Positions 10,452 to 19,812 are shown, counted from the first letter of the stretch. The stretch is DNA of 32,631 nucleotides from Priapulus caudatus (GCF_000485595.1 NW_014577953.1:35541-68171); one strand, 5' to 3'. A program made the numbers and translations. Notes: generated by a model not told the origin, from the letters alone.

Positions 10452-10600
10452 CTTTGATGATGGCCTTGTTAATCTGGTCAAGCATGACAGTGACCGCATC
10501 CGGCTTCTGTGGCCGCCTCGTCCAGTGTGTCCAGCAGGTCATTCACAGGATTCCTTCAACCCATGCCGCCGCTTCATCGATAGCTTCATGAGCTGTGTCG
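10452..10600 (-). pseudogene. tln: Talin exon 21, second copy, frameshifted
   Basis: Copy of 2914-3060 with three single-base insertions (within the GACCGCATCC, CACAGGATT and CATGCCG stretches) and two missing bases near the acceptor. 149 versus 147 nt. The R9 frame is broken in the middle. Confidence 0.85.
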
Positions 10601-10610
10601 CTGCAGATAA

Positions 10611-10790
10611 TTATATGATTATTACTAATATTATTATTATTATTATTATATTATTATATTTTTTGTTATTATAATAATTATTTTATTATTATATTTGTTT
10701 TATTATTTATGATTATGTTATTATTATTAATTTTTAATTATTATTAATATTATTATTATAATAATAATAATTGTAAGAATACCAATAATA
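10611..10790. repeat. AT-rich TTA microsatellite, second copy
   Basis: Counterpart of 3066-3290, somewhat shorter. Confidence 0.85.
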
Positions 10791-11089
10791 CACGATGGCA
10801 ATAATCATAATAATTGATAACGACAGTAAAAATAAGGATGGTGACCAGGGACACAGCTAGAGTCTGGGGTGGGACGGCCGCCTCCCCCTAGACAAATGTA
10901 GATACATTACATGGCCAACGGCAGTCACCTTCCAGAACACGAGCCACATTGTGGGTGTATACTTATATTGTGCATGCGTGCACAAGATAGGGTTATGTTG
11001 TTAGAGTTTTCTTTACGTTGACACAGTGTGTGAATAAAAAGGTGGCTCCTCCGTGTGTACATACGCGCGTACAGAGAGGACCCTCTTAC

Positions 11090-11262
11090 CTTAGGGACGT
11101 TTCGCCGCCCTCCTTCACCGAGTGCACGAGTTGCAGTGAGCACTCCGCCACAGTCTTTGTTTGCTCCAACAGCGCCATCTGGCGACGAGTGTTCATTGTC
11201 TTTGACGCACAGCCAATCGAAAATCGGCCAGTGGTTCGAGGAAGACGCGTCAGCTTGGTCAC
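11090..11262 (-). pseudogene. tln: Talin exon 20, second copy, frameshifted
   Basis: Copy of 3560-3730, 173 instead of 171 nt. The central part, including the Glu equivalent to E1770, is still readable (TMNTRRQMALLEQTKTVAEC). Frameshifts near both ends disrupt VTKLTVF and GGGNPK. Lies directly downstream of exon 19, where exon 20 is expected. Confidence 0.87.
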
Positions 11263-11439
11263 CTGGGTGGTCAGAACGAGAATTAAGCGAAGCGGCATAA
11301 GTAATGTGCCTCGAGGCTGGGCTGCATGCCTGTGCCTCAAATATCGAGTCACAATGTCTTTGTAAAGTTTCTGTGCCATGATTCTGCAGAATGCCACATT
11401 AACATGAGGAAGATGCATATGAATGATATCATATCATGC

Positions 11440-11845
11440 CAGAACACATATTATATGACATGTATCTAGTTCTAGCAGAAATGCCGCTTGACAAAGAATG
11501 AAGTAATCATCAGATATATTATTTAATGTATCATATCATGCGAATCATATTATATGCATGTATCATATTCTACAGAATGCGCATTGACATGAGGAAGATA
11601 TATGAATGTATCATATCATGCAGAATCATATTATATGCATGTATCATTTTTAAGAATACGCATTGACATGAGGAAGATATATGAATGTATCATATCATGC
11701 AGAATCCTATTATATGCATGTATCATATTCTAGAGAATACGCATTGACATGAGGAAGATATATGAATGTATCATATCATGCAGAATCCTATTATATGCAT
11801 GTATCATATTCTAGAGAATACGCATTGACATGAGGGTGTTGTATG
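11440..11845. repeat. 81-bp tandem repeat; right edge of the indel-rich zone
   Basis: About five units of 79-81 bp containing GAATGTATCATATCATGCAG and GCATTGACATGAGGAAG. The first units (to about 11550) are ragged, the rest nearly identical. A partial unit ends the clean block at about 3896. Confidence 0.93.
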
Positions 11846-11897
11846 TAATATATCGCAACATCGCCTGATATCGCATGGAATCCCATATGGTACTCAC

Positions 11898-11999
11898 GTA
11901 GTGTCCAAGTCTCTCCGACTCGCTCCTTCCTGACACTCTCACGTCCTCCACCGTCTCCGTAATCTCGTTAGTTGTACTCACCATCTGTTCTTGGAAGCC
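11898..11999 (-). CDS. tln: Talin exon 19 (R9)
   Basis: This exon has 102 nt in phase 0 and encodes 34 residues (GFQEQMVSTTNEITETVEDV...SERLGHY). It aligns without gaps to human 1697-1730 (ALHTQMLTAVQEISHLIEPL...SQLGHK). Acceptor TTTCAG, donor GTGAGT. Confidence 0.94.
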
Positions 12000-12024
12000 C
12001 TGAAACGAAGACCTACGTTACAGC

Positions 12025-12225
12025 CCGCTGCACATAGCACGTTCTGAACCCAACGATGACACCAATACATAGCACGTTCTGAACCCAACAACGACACGAA
12101 CGCATACCACAATCTGAACCCGACATCGACACAAACGCATAGCATGTTCTGAACCCAACGACCACACGAGCGCATAGCACGTTCTGAAACCGACGACGAC
12201 ACAAACGCATAGCACGTTCTTAATC
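12025..12225. repeat. 36-bp minisatellite in intron 18
   Basis: Five to six units of about 35-36 bp (GCATAGCACGTTCTGAACCC followed by a GACGAC-type stretch). Minus-strand ORFs rich in GFRTCYA are repeat translations. Confidence 0.92.
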
Positions 12226-12397
12226 TCTGGTGGACTCACTATAAGCAAATAGACAACACTCTTTACTTCAGTTTGGAGAGGTAGACACAAAGACCTATTT
12301 TCAACATCAGATAGAACCCTACATGCAATCCGGCTTTAAAAAAAACATTTTCCACTTTACCGCCGTGTAACGCACGAATCATGGTTGAACCCCATAC

Positions 12398-12530
12398 CTG
12401 GAGCGAGTTGTGGGTCCTGGGAGCGAGGTTCTGGCTAACGGCTGCCAGAGAGGCGTGGTCCAAACCCTTGATAACGACATTGATCTTGTAGATGGCCTCG
12501 TCACATTCCTTCTGACCGGGAGCCTTGTCC
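12398..12530 (-). CDS. tln: Talin exon 18 (start of R9)
   Basis: This exon has 133 nt: one base completes an Arg codon, then come 44 codons from DKAPGQKECDEAIYKINVVI to ...LAPRTHNSLQ. It corresponds to human 1653-1696. The DKAPGQ-ECE/D-A start and SLAAVSQ-LAPR motif are hallmarks of the R7/R9 boundary. Acceptor TTTTAG, donor GTATGG. Confidence 0.96.
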
Positions 12531-13141
12531 CTAAAACAAGCGGCAGGTTTACACGTGGGGAGCATACAGCGCTAGCCAAGCCGCTGCTAACACCGCCATT
12601 TTATTGCGGTAGCAGCAACAGCAGCTATGGCAGCGTCACCTACGGCATGCACGTGTGTTAGAAAATTGCAGCAAAGCAGTAAATAATGATGTAGCAGTTG
12701 TATATGACAATAAGACTACAAATAACGCGACTGCTGTTTGCCAAAAACCAACCGAACAACCGAGCATATTCATTCTTCATCGATCACCGATTAGGGGAGC
12801 CATCGTAAGAACGATAAAGCATCCTGAGCTTAACAGAAAGAACCTTCTCAAAACGATCACAACTTCAGCACGATTCTATATACATATAATAATATTTTTT
12901 AATATAATTACATTTAATAATATTTTTTAATACAATTACATTTAATAATATTTATTATAATAATTATAATAATAACAATATATAATACTACTACTACTAC
13001 TACTACTAATAATAATAATATTATTACTGCTTCATAGCACTATCTCATAGACAATCCGTTCCAACTCTACGAAGGTTCCACCGCTAACCGCGACGATGAA
13101 TATGACTCTCGAGCCACGACTGACCGCAGCTGACCACTCAC
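12531..13141. other. Intron 17, ending in AT-rich microsatellites
   Basis: 12885-13025 holds TAATATTTTTTAATATAATT-like repeats followed by (ACT)n and (AAT)n. The rest is unremarkable. Confidence 0.75.
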
Positions 13142-13323
13142 CGGATGGACGTCACCAGCTTCTTGATCGAGTCGGAGACGTTCTTGGAGTGGGCGGCGAG
13201 AAGCTGCCAGGTGGGCGGGTCCTTCGGGTTGACGGACAGCGACTTGGCGGCCGTGATCATGCAGCAGGAGCCGTCAATCATCGTCTTGCCCGCGGACGTG
13301 ATTGGCTCCTGCGACTGCCTCGC
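13142..13323 (-). CDS. tln: Talin exon 17 (R7, KANK-binding helix)
   Basis: This exon has 182 nt: 60 codons plus two bases, phase 0 at the start. It corresponds to human 1592-1652. The stretch PPTWQLLAAHSKNVSDSIKK carries the equivalents of human W1630, S1637 and S1641, which contribute to the KANK LD-motif site on R7. An unusual Cys-Cys pair (GSCCMI) replaces human SAGGLI. Acceptor GTCAG, donor GTGAGT. Confidence 0.96.
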
Positions 13324-13424
13324 CTGACGAGCGAAACAAGAGGTCGCGTCAAGGTCGAATGTTTACGACGATAGGGGAATAGCGTCGTTAAATTACGCAG
13401 TCCATAAATTAAATAACAGTATAT

Positions 13425-13760
13425 TATTTCCCCTCTCCCCACTTCCTTCTCTCCTACTGACGTTTGTCTGTAATTGTTTTTGATTGTGTCTTCCTTTCTC
13501 CTCTCATATATCTCCCAGTTCTGTCTATGTATCTATCTATATATTTATATCCATCTATCTCGCTGTCTCTCACTCCCTTTCTCTTTCCCTCTACTATTCC
13601 ACACCATCTCTCCCAACTTCCTCTCCTACTGACTTCTTATTGTGTCCTCCTTTTCTCCTCTCCTCTCCCCTCCTCTCCTCTCATCTGCCATCTCTATGTA
13701 TCTCTCTGGCTCTCTCTCCCTTTCTCTCTCCCGCTACCATTTCTCACCATCTCTTTCATT
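13425..13760. repeat. Pyrimidine-rich low-complexity tract (intron 16)
   Basis: CT-rich on the plus strand (CTCTCC, TCTCTCTC, TCTATCTATATAT), hence purine-rich in the transcript. Plus-strand ORFs of Ser/Leu/Pro here are not genes. Confidence 0.9.
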
Positions 13761-13781
13761 GATGCCTGACACGTTACCCAC

Positions 13782-13922
13782 CTCTTGCGATATCTTAGCT
13801 GGGATGGAAGCAAACTCGGGCGAGGAAGCAAATATGGTAAGGTTTTCCACAGCATCTATCAGGGGTCGTGTTGCCTGGGCACACTGCGCACGGTTCGCGT
13901 CACTGTAGTCCGAGTCAAGTAC
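13782..13922 (-). CDS. tln: Talin exon 16 (end of R8, return to R7)
   Basis: This exon has 141 nt in phase 0 and encodes 47 residues from VLDSDYSDANRAQCAQATRP to ...FASIPAKISQE. It matches human 1545-1591. It contains the last R8 helix and the linker by which R8, inserted into R7, returns to the R7 bundle. Acceptor CCACAG, donor GTGGGT. Confidence 0.96.
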
Positions 13923-14000
13923 CTGTGGAGAGATAACGCAAACATGTGTTCACACACCATATGTTTGCTTTCCAGTTACAATCCTTTCATCTTTTGCATC

Positions 14001-14092
14001 CAGGGGGCCGTTGTCAGAATCATCGTAAAGTTAATGCTACTGTTAATGCTAATACTAATGTTAACCCTAATGTTGTTTCTGACAATGGGCAT
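14001..14092. mobile_element. Short MITE copy with GCCGTTGTCAGAA termini
   Basis: About 90 bp starting GGCCGTTGTCAGAAT and ending TTTCTGACAATGGGC, an inverted repeat. Inside are GTTAATGCTA/GTTAACCCTAATG motifs. Related to the longer copies at 28468-28689 and 31633-31870. Confidence 0.65.
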
Positions 14093-14729
14093 GCACCACA
14101 GCATCCAGAGTATATAACCTACTCCTTGCTCGAGTAGATAACCTCTTCTTCTTTGCATCTCCCTTTTTTTAAAACGATCTATCGACGTGTTTAATGTCAC
14201 ATGCAATTACCTTCTATTGCTTTTGATCAGCACTATTTATTATTCAGTAATTCCGATAATTAGTTGATAATATTAACTATTAACTAATGTTTAATTATTT
14301 TACATTGATTAATGCATTTGTTGTCAACAGAAGCTGTGGAATGAACATCTATCTATACATATCTCTATATATATATACCTGCGAGAAGAAGGCAGGAATC
14401 TCAGCAGGCAGGAAATGGATTCTCTTTGGACGATAACGGGACTTTTTTCGGACAGAAACAGGAATTGTTTAGACAAACTGGATTCCTAACAGCGAGAAAC
14501 TGGATTCTTCTTGGACAGAGCAGGAGTTTCGTTGTAGGACAAAGAACAAAGGTTGATGCTTAATTTGCTTCATTTCATAGGTTAAAACTATTAAAAACAT
14601 ACATCATCGCTCTGCTATAATGTCCATATTTATTTTAACTTATTTTGAGACTCGTAAACTTCTTGTGTATAAAACGAGAACAAATTTCCTAAACAAAGGT
14701 GAAAACGTTAGTATACAAACGACACACAC
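14093..14729. other. Intron 15 remainder
   Basis: AT-rich, with a loosely repetitive stretch (14380-14545) of GGATTC, GGACA and GCAGGAA motifs. No exon recognised. Confidence 0.5.
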
Positions 14730-14891
14730 CTTGATGGCCTTGACGAGGTTAGCTGTGGCATTGGCAACGTCCTTTGCGGACTGCACAAACTGTCGCTTAG
14801 CAACCGGGTTGGTTGTCTTGGAGCTTGCGATGCGGCAGCTGTTGCATAGCGATGAGGTGTGCTTGGCAATGATGGTGGCTGATTGCAACAC
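14730..14891 (-). CDS. tln: Talin exon 15 (R8 core, LD-motif pocket)
   Basis: This exon has 162 nt in phase 0 and encodes 54 residues, human 1491-1544. It is the most conserved exon in the window (IIAKHTSSLCNSCRIASSKT... KRQFVQSAKDVANATANLVK). Equivalents of R1510, R1523, K1530, V1540 and K1544 are all present. In human these form the R8 groove that binds LD motifs of DLC1, RIAM and others. R8 also carries a vinculin-binding helix (IIAKHTSSLC). Acceptor TCACAG, donor GTGTGT. Confidence 0.98.
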
Positions 14892-15370
14892 CTGTGAAAG
14901 AATGAAGGAACAACGTGCAAGCATGTTGGCAGGCACCCTCTCTCTCTACAGACGTACGTGCTACCGAACATACTAAAAACCACACCATTGACACGTGTTT
15001 TCCACGTACGAAAACACAAATGAAACGCGTCAGAAACACACACACTTTTTGCTAAAAACCTGTGCATATAGCATGTGGACAACCCACGAACAACGTGGAC
15101 TTACGCAGACTTACTATAAACACTGCTGGTGGATACAGCGACACACTACGTGTTTTACATTGCATGAAACCTCGTGTATGTATACACAGACTCCATCTAC
15201 GAGCTGTTTACGTGAAAATGTCCTCCACGAGAAGAAAAGAGTACGTAAAGAAGACGTAATATGTAAGCTTGGATGAGAATTTCTCTTAAAAACATTTGAA
15301 AGAGTCGAAACACGAAAGCGTTTTCAACGGGTGGCCACGTGAAATATGTGTACACACTAATGAATGAACG
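14892..15370. other. Intron 14, right part
   Basis: ACGT-rich sequence with frequent CACGTR and ACGTAC motifs; no exon or clear repeat. Confidence 0.5.
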
Positions 15371-15765
15371 CTGATCATATGCCGAACATACGCTGAACAT
15401 ACGCTGAACATACGCTGACCATACGCTGAAAATACGCTGAACATATGTTGATCATACGCTGAACATATGATGAACATATGATGAACATATGTTGATCATA
15501 CGCTGAACATCTGCTGATCATACGCTGAACATATGCTGAACATACGCTGAACATATGTTGATCGTACGCTGATCATATGCTGAACATACGCTGATCAAAC
15601 GTTGATCATACGCTGAACATACGCTGATCATACGCTGATCATACGCTGATCATACGTTGATCATACGCTGAACATACACTGAACATACGTTGATCATACG
15701 CTGAACATATGCTGAACATACGCTGAACATACGTTGAACATACGCTGATCATACGCTGAACATAT
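15370..15765. repeat. 11-bp tandem repeat
   Basis: About 36 units of 11 bp, mostly ACGCTGAACAT and ACGCTGATCAT with TATGCTG and ACGTTGA variants. TGATCA makes a restriction-like palindrome in many units. Intronic, ending about 60 bp before the exon 14 donor. Confidence 0.96.
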
Positions 15766-15823
15766 TTTTTTTCTTTTTGTTTATTTTAACAGAACTAATG
15801 ATTTGAATCCCCGTGCAGCTTAC

Positions 15824-15967
15824 CTGCTGTTGGCTGCTTGCTGGATTCGTTAGGTTCTGGCAGGCAACCTGTATGGCCTGACTCGCGCGCGCAAACTGCG
15901 CCTGATCCACCAGGCCTGGTCGGCCAGCCTCACTCGATGGGTCCGCGATACCGACCAAGTACGCAGA
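15824..15967 (-). CDS. tln: Talin exon 14 (R7 to R8 linker and R8 first helix)
   Basis: This exon has 144 nt in phase 0 and encodes 48 residues (SAYLVGIADPSSEAGRPGLV DQAQFARASQ...), human 1443-1490. It includes the start of R8 at about 1461. Acceptor TTTCAG, donor GTAAGC. Confidence 0.97.
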
Positions 15968-15974
15968 CTGAAAT

Positions 15975-16285
15975 CACAGGTTATGTCATGTTACATTATG
16001 GTATGACTAGAGGTAACCCAGAATGAAATATATCATGGTACGTTATGTTACATTACAGTATGACTACGATAGCTAGGCCAGAATGAAATATGTCATGGTA
16101 CGTTATGTTACATTATGGTATGACTATGAGAGGTACGTAGAATGAAATCACAGGTTATGTTACCTCATGTTACAGTGCTGTACGACTAGGAGAAGTAGGC
16201 CAGCATCAAATATGTCATGGTACGTTATGTTACATTATGGTATGACTACGATAGGTAGGCCAGAATGAAATCATATGTCATGTCA
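15975..16285. repeat. 60-bp tandem repeat in intron 13
   Basis: About five units of 58-60 bp (TCATGGTACGTTATGTTACA, then TTATGGTATGACTA and GTAGGCCAGAATGAAA) starting immediately next to the exon 14 acceptor, so the polypyrimidine tract sits inside the repeat edge. Confidence 0.92.
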
Positions 16286-16374
16286 TGTTGACTATCTGTC
16301 CTTCTGTCTGTCATCTTTTTATTTATAGTTTTATGTGAGAACTCTTAGAAACTACCTGGAATCTCTTCTCTTAC

Positions 16375-16475
16375 CTGTGAGGCAGCTTCAATAAGGGCAC
16401 AGACAGCATCAGCCACTTCCTTCACCGATCTTCCAAAGCTCTCAAGCTCTCCCTTCTTAGCAGTGTTAGCTATAC
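16375..16475 (-). CDS. tln: Talin exon 13 (R7)
   Basis: This exon has 101 nt: two bases complete a Gly codon, then come 33 codons (IANTAKKGELESFGRSVKEV...IEAASQ), human 1410-1442. Acceptor TGTAG, donor GTAAGA. Confidence 0.96.
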
Positions 16476-16836
16476 CTACACAAACAACACAGTTCAGATT
16501 AGCACCACCGTGCGTAGTGCCAGCATGAAAACAACAGCAAAACAAGCGTGTTAAGTCACCACCTGGTGGTAAAGCGCAACGTTAACAACAACAACCGTTG
16601 TATCCACAGAAATCCAAACGTTTACAGATGTCATTAACATTTAATACTGATTAACAAGATAATAATTACTAACAATATAATTACTACCTATGACAATTAA
16701 TGATGAACTAATAATAACTACACTCGGGCGACAACTGCAACATATGCTGAAAACTTCACAAAAATTCGCCAGAGTTCGAGAGTTCAGCCTTTGACCTCAC
16801 TCGCTCGTTAGCGCGCGGCAGCAGCAGGGCTCGTAC
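16476..16836. other. Intron 12
   Basis: AT-rich single-copy-looking sequence; nothing recognised. Confidence 0.5.
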
Positions 16837-17042
16837 CCGTCATCGCGTTGCCGAGATGCTTCGAGTTGTCCATGACGACGTCGAGACACTCGTAGTAGGT
16901 CGTATCGTTGACGGGCTCGGACGGGTCGTCGAGCATCGGCCGCATGGCGCGGATGCGACGCAGCGCGCTGTCACACTCCTTCTGTCCCGGAGCGGACGTC
17001 GAGCACAGGTTCAGCAGTTGGTTGATGCTCTTCGTCACCGCC
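16837..17042 (-). CDS. tln: Talin exon 12 (R6 end, R7 start)
   Basis: This exon has 206 nt, 68 full codons, human 1341-1409 (AVTKSINQLLNLCSTSAPGQ...). The stretch DNSKHLGNAMTG keeps the Ser and Gly equivalent to S1400 and G1404 of the KANK-binding surface on R7. Acceptor GGCAG, donor GTACGA. GC-rich compared with its introns. Confidence 0.97.
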
Positions 17043-17084
17043 CTGCCGGCAGCGTGATGTCACATATAACACATGTAGGTGTGG

Positions 17085-17269
17085 GAGGGTGTGTGTGTGG
17101 GGGAGGGTGTGTGTGTGTGTGTGTGTGCGTGCATGTATAATTCATTGTATTGGTTGTAGTGGGATTAAGAACGATCTAGTATTTGCTGTCTGTCTGCGCA
17201 CTGTGCATTACGTACGTGATTGCTTACACAAATGCGCTCGCGCGCACACACACACACACACACTAACAC

Positions 17270-17310
<41 letters not shown>

Positions 17311-17345
17311 CACACGCACGCACGCACGCACGCACCGCACACTGC
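17085..17345. repeat. GT/AC and CGCA simple repeats in intron 11
   Basis: (GT)n at about 17088-17127, then (AC)n and (GCAC)n at about 17245-17338. The AC/GCAC run ends within about 15 bp of the exon 11 donor. Confidence 0.95.
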
Positions 17346-17352
17346 TACGTAC

Positions 17353-17492
17353 CTTGCAGCGGCAGCAAGCTGGTTCTTTGCATTCGGTGCGTTCGGATCT
17401 GCCGACACCGACTTGGCGGAGAGCAGGAAGCGACTGGACACCATGGATATGTTCTTCATGCTGGTCACCATGTGTCCCTGCAGCTGACCCTC
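17353..17492 (-). CDS. tln: Talin exon 11 (R6)
   Basis: This exon has 140 nt, 46 codons plus two bases, human about 1294-1340 (EGQLQGHMVTSMKNISMVSS...NQLAAAAR). Acceptor TTTAG, donor GTACGT. Confidence 0.96.
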
Positions 17493-17524
17493 CTAAACAC
17501 AACGGTCCAAACATGTTTACACAC

Positions 17525-17705
17525 ATAGTACATGTAATGTTACACGGCGATAGGAGAAACTTATGCATAACATAACTATTAGAGAATCTAAACATGAGTG
17601 TGACCATATTCACAGACATATTACATGCAATGTTACACAGCGATAAGAGAAACTTATGCGCTAAGCATAACATAACTATTAAAGAATCTAAATTTAAGAA
17701 TAAAA
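17525..17705. repeat. About 95-bp direct repeat in intron 10
   Basis: Two copies of GTTACACRGCGATARGAGAA, then ACTTATGC...CATAACATAACTATTARAGAATCTAAA. A third, partial copy lies at about 18608-18682 near exon 10. Confidence 0.85.
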
Positions 17706-18090
17706 CACGAGTTTAGCGATGAAGTCGGCTGGCAGCCGAATCAGTAGAACAGCCAACAAATAATCAGCAATTCGGGAACAGAAATCATGTGTTGATGTAT
17801 GGCAGTGCGTGTCAATGTCAGTGTTGGTAAACGTGGGCAAACACAGCATTGTGGTTTAATTGTGGTTTCGCATGATTTCCGAGTTCAAAGGTTGGATACT
17901 CGTGCCTAAATCGAGTTTGTGAGTACTCGGTCCTGACACCCAAGTGTTTATCCTCGGCTTAAGGTAGGAAAAATCACTGTAATTCCTCTAATCTACCTGC
18001 ACATTTGCATATCAGCATTCCTTACATGTAAACGCTCATCTTAGTGTATATTTCACCTATTCAAATATATCAGCATGCTTTATATCTTGT
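17706..18090. other. Intron 10, middle part
   Basis: No gene, repeat or structured element recognised. Confidence 0.5.
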
Positions 18091-18094
18091 ATGT

Positions 18095-18440
18095 GTCTAT
18101 ACTGGTGCCCCCTACAAATATGTTTCTATACCACTGCCCTCTACAAATGTTTCTACACCACTGCCCTCTACAAATATGTTCCTACACCACAGTCCCACAA
18201 ATATGTTTCGACACACTGCCCCCTACAAATATGATTCTACACCAGTGCCCCCTACAAATATGATTCTACACCAGTGCCCTCTACAAATATGTTCCTCCAC
18301 CAGTGCCCTCTACAAATATGTTCCTACACCACAGCCCCTACAAATATGTTTCGACACACTGCCCCCTACAAATATGTTTCTACACCAGTGCCCCCTACAA
18401 GTATATTCTTACATCAGCGTCCCCTACAATCCTATGCCCC
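18095..18440. repeat. 29-bp tandem repeat
   Basis: About twelve units of 26-29 bp (CCCCCTACAAATATGATTCT then ACACCAGTG). Plus-strand ORFs rich in TNM/CPLQI residues are translations of this repeat. Confidence 0.95.
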
Positions 18441-18593
18441 CGACATCCGGCGTCGATGCGAAGTAGGAGGCGCCGATGAAGGAGCTTTTAGGGGGCGCTG
18501 GTGTCGAGGGGTGTGCTTATAATATTATTTATTAATTAATTAATTATATGGTGTTGGGGTTGGGGGTGTGTTATGTATAACGTAAGAGCAGCA

Positions 18594-18710
18594 GGCACGC
18601 ACCCTGGTGTAACACAGCAATTCCGGAAACTTATGCACTAAGCATAGCATAACTATTAGAGAATCTAAATTTAAGAATATAAACGCGAGCGCTCGGCACG
18701 CACCCTGGTG
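18594..18710. repeat. Duplicated exon-10 donor region
   Basis: The 16-bp string GGCACGCACCCTGGTG occurs at 18594-18609 and again at 18695-18710, where it is the real donor of exon 10 with its last six coding bases. A third copy of the 17525-17705 repeat lies between them. The outer copy is a decoy donor about 100 bp inside the intron. Confidence 0.85.
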
Positions 18711-18902
18711 AGGCCGGCGATCGTCATGCCGGAGTCCATGAAGTCGCAGAATGCGTCGCCGTACTTCTCGGACGCGTCGGCTAGGCCGGCGGGCGGGCCC
18801 TGAGACGCGCTCACCACCTCGCCTGCAGCCTCGTTCAACTGCGCCGCCGCATCGTTCAACTCCAGCTGGATCTCCGCAAACGTCTTGTGCGTGTCCGGGA
18901 AT
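18704..18902 (-). CDS. tln: Talin exon 10 (R6)
   Basis: This exon has 199 nt: one base completes Arg, then come 66 codons (FPDTHKTFAEIQLELNDAAA... to ...SGMTIAGLTR). It matches human TGTFQEAQSRLNEAAAGLNQ... to ...AGVEMAGQAPS (about 1228-1293). Acceptor CCACAG, donor GTGCGT. Confidence 0.94.
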
Positions 18903-19032
18903 CTGTGGGTGGCAGTGGCAAGGGTTAGTCTCACATATGAAGACTGCAGCATGCCTCCTAACATGCACGTGTGTATGTTGTGTACGTACGTACAGAGCTA
19001 CAGACGTACAGACTGTGACACAGACACTACTA

Positions 19033-19305
19033 CCAGGGCCGTAAGCTGAGCAAATTCCTAGGTGGGCAGTGGCGGATCCAGGATTTCAAGGAGGGAGTGA
19101 GAAACAGGTGGGGGGTCCTCCCACAGAAAATTTTGAAAATGTAGATCACAGGAGATGGTATTTGAGGCACTTTTGAGTACATGTGCCTTCATTCTGACTA
19201 CGACAATTCTCATTTAGTAGATCAATTTATTTTTTTAATTTTGCTCCGAAATCTAGGGGGGGCAGCCGCCCCCCTTGACCCTCCCCCACCGCAGGCTACG
19301 GCCCT
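19033..19305. mobile_element. hAT-like MITE beside the exon 9 donor
   Basis: 273 bp with imperfect terminal inverted repeats (CCAGGGCCGTAAGC at the left, GCTACGGCCCT at the right). It is flanked by 8-bp near-identical direct repeats, CACTACTA (19025-19032) and CACTACTG (19306-19313), as expected for hAT transposition. The interior has GTGGCGGATCCAGGATTT, GAAAATTTTGAAAATG and GGGGGGGCAGCCGCCCCCC. There is no coding capacity. It sits only 13 bp past the splice donor dinucleotide. Confidence 0.75.
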
Positions 19306-19320
19306 CACTACTGAGCTTAC

Positions 19321-19439
19321 CTCCCACTCGACAGTTCTTGGCTCTTGTGTCCGATGACCTTGATGGCTGAGTCAACGTCACGCTGTCCGGGGAGACAGCT
19401 GATGCAGTTGTTAAGTGAGTGTGATACGGCCTTGGCAAC
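19321..19439 (-). CDS. tln: Talin exon 9 (R5/R6 boundary)
   Basis: This exon has 119 nt: 39 codons plus two bases (VAKAVSHSLNNCISCLPGQR DVDSAIK...), matching human VAKAVTQALNRCVSCLPGQRDVDNAL (around 1206). Acceptor TTGCAG. The donor GTAAGC is followed after 13 bp by the MITE at 19033-19305. Confidence 0.96.
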
Positions 19440-19539
19440 CTGCAAAACACACGCATATAGATGTATACATATAGCCATATGGATCCCACATTGACACATA
19501 TTCACACACGAGGATGCCTAGCTGTCTGTGCATGCACAG

Positions 19540-19758
19540 AAGCAACAGCAGCAACAATAATGACAACAACAATAATAACAATGATAATGACAACTAGAGG
19601 AAAAACAGCAACAACAACAACAACAAAATCAAGGTTAATGACAATGACATCAATGACAATGACACCAAAGACTATTATTCTACAACAGTGTCATCAGCAA
19701 TGATAACACAACAATATCAACAACAAGAAAGATATCAACATCAGCGATAATGACAACG

Positions 19759-19812
<54 letters not shown>

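Noticed and set aside
318-11262. Two sets of exons 20-24 as mutually exclusive alternative exons
   Set aside because: The sets are near-identical including introns, one is frameshifted throughout, and a five-exon block repeated on the far side of exons 25-26 does not fit alternative splicing.
13464-13908. Plus-strand Ser/Leu/Pro ORFs
   Set aside because: Low-complexity pyrimidine tract, and it overlaps talin exon 16 on the other strand.
17208-17487. ORFs rich in His/Thr/Ala-Arg or Cys-Val
   Set aside because: Produced by the AC and GCAC microsatellites.
18044-18466. 140-residue plus-strand ORF
   Set aside because: Translation of the 29-bp tandem repeat.
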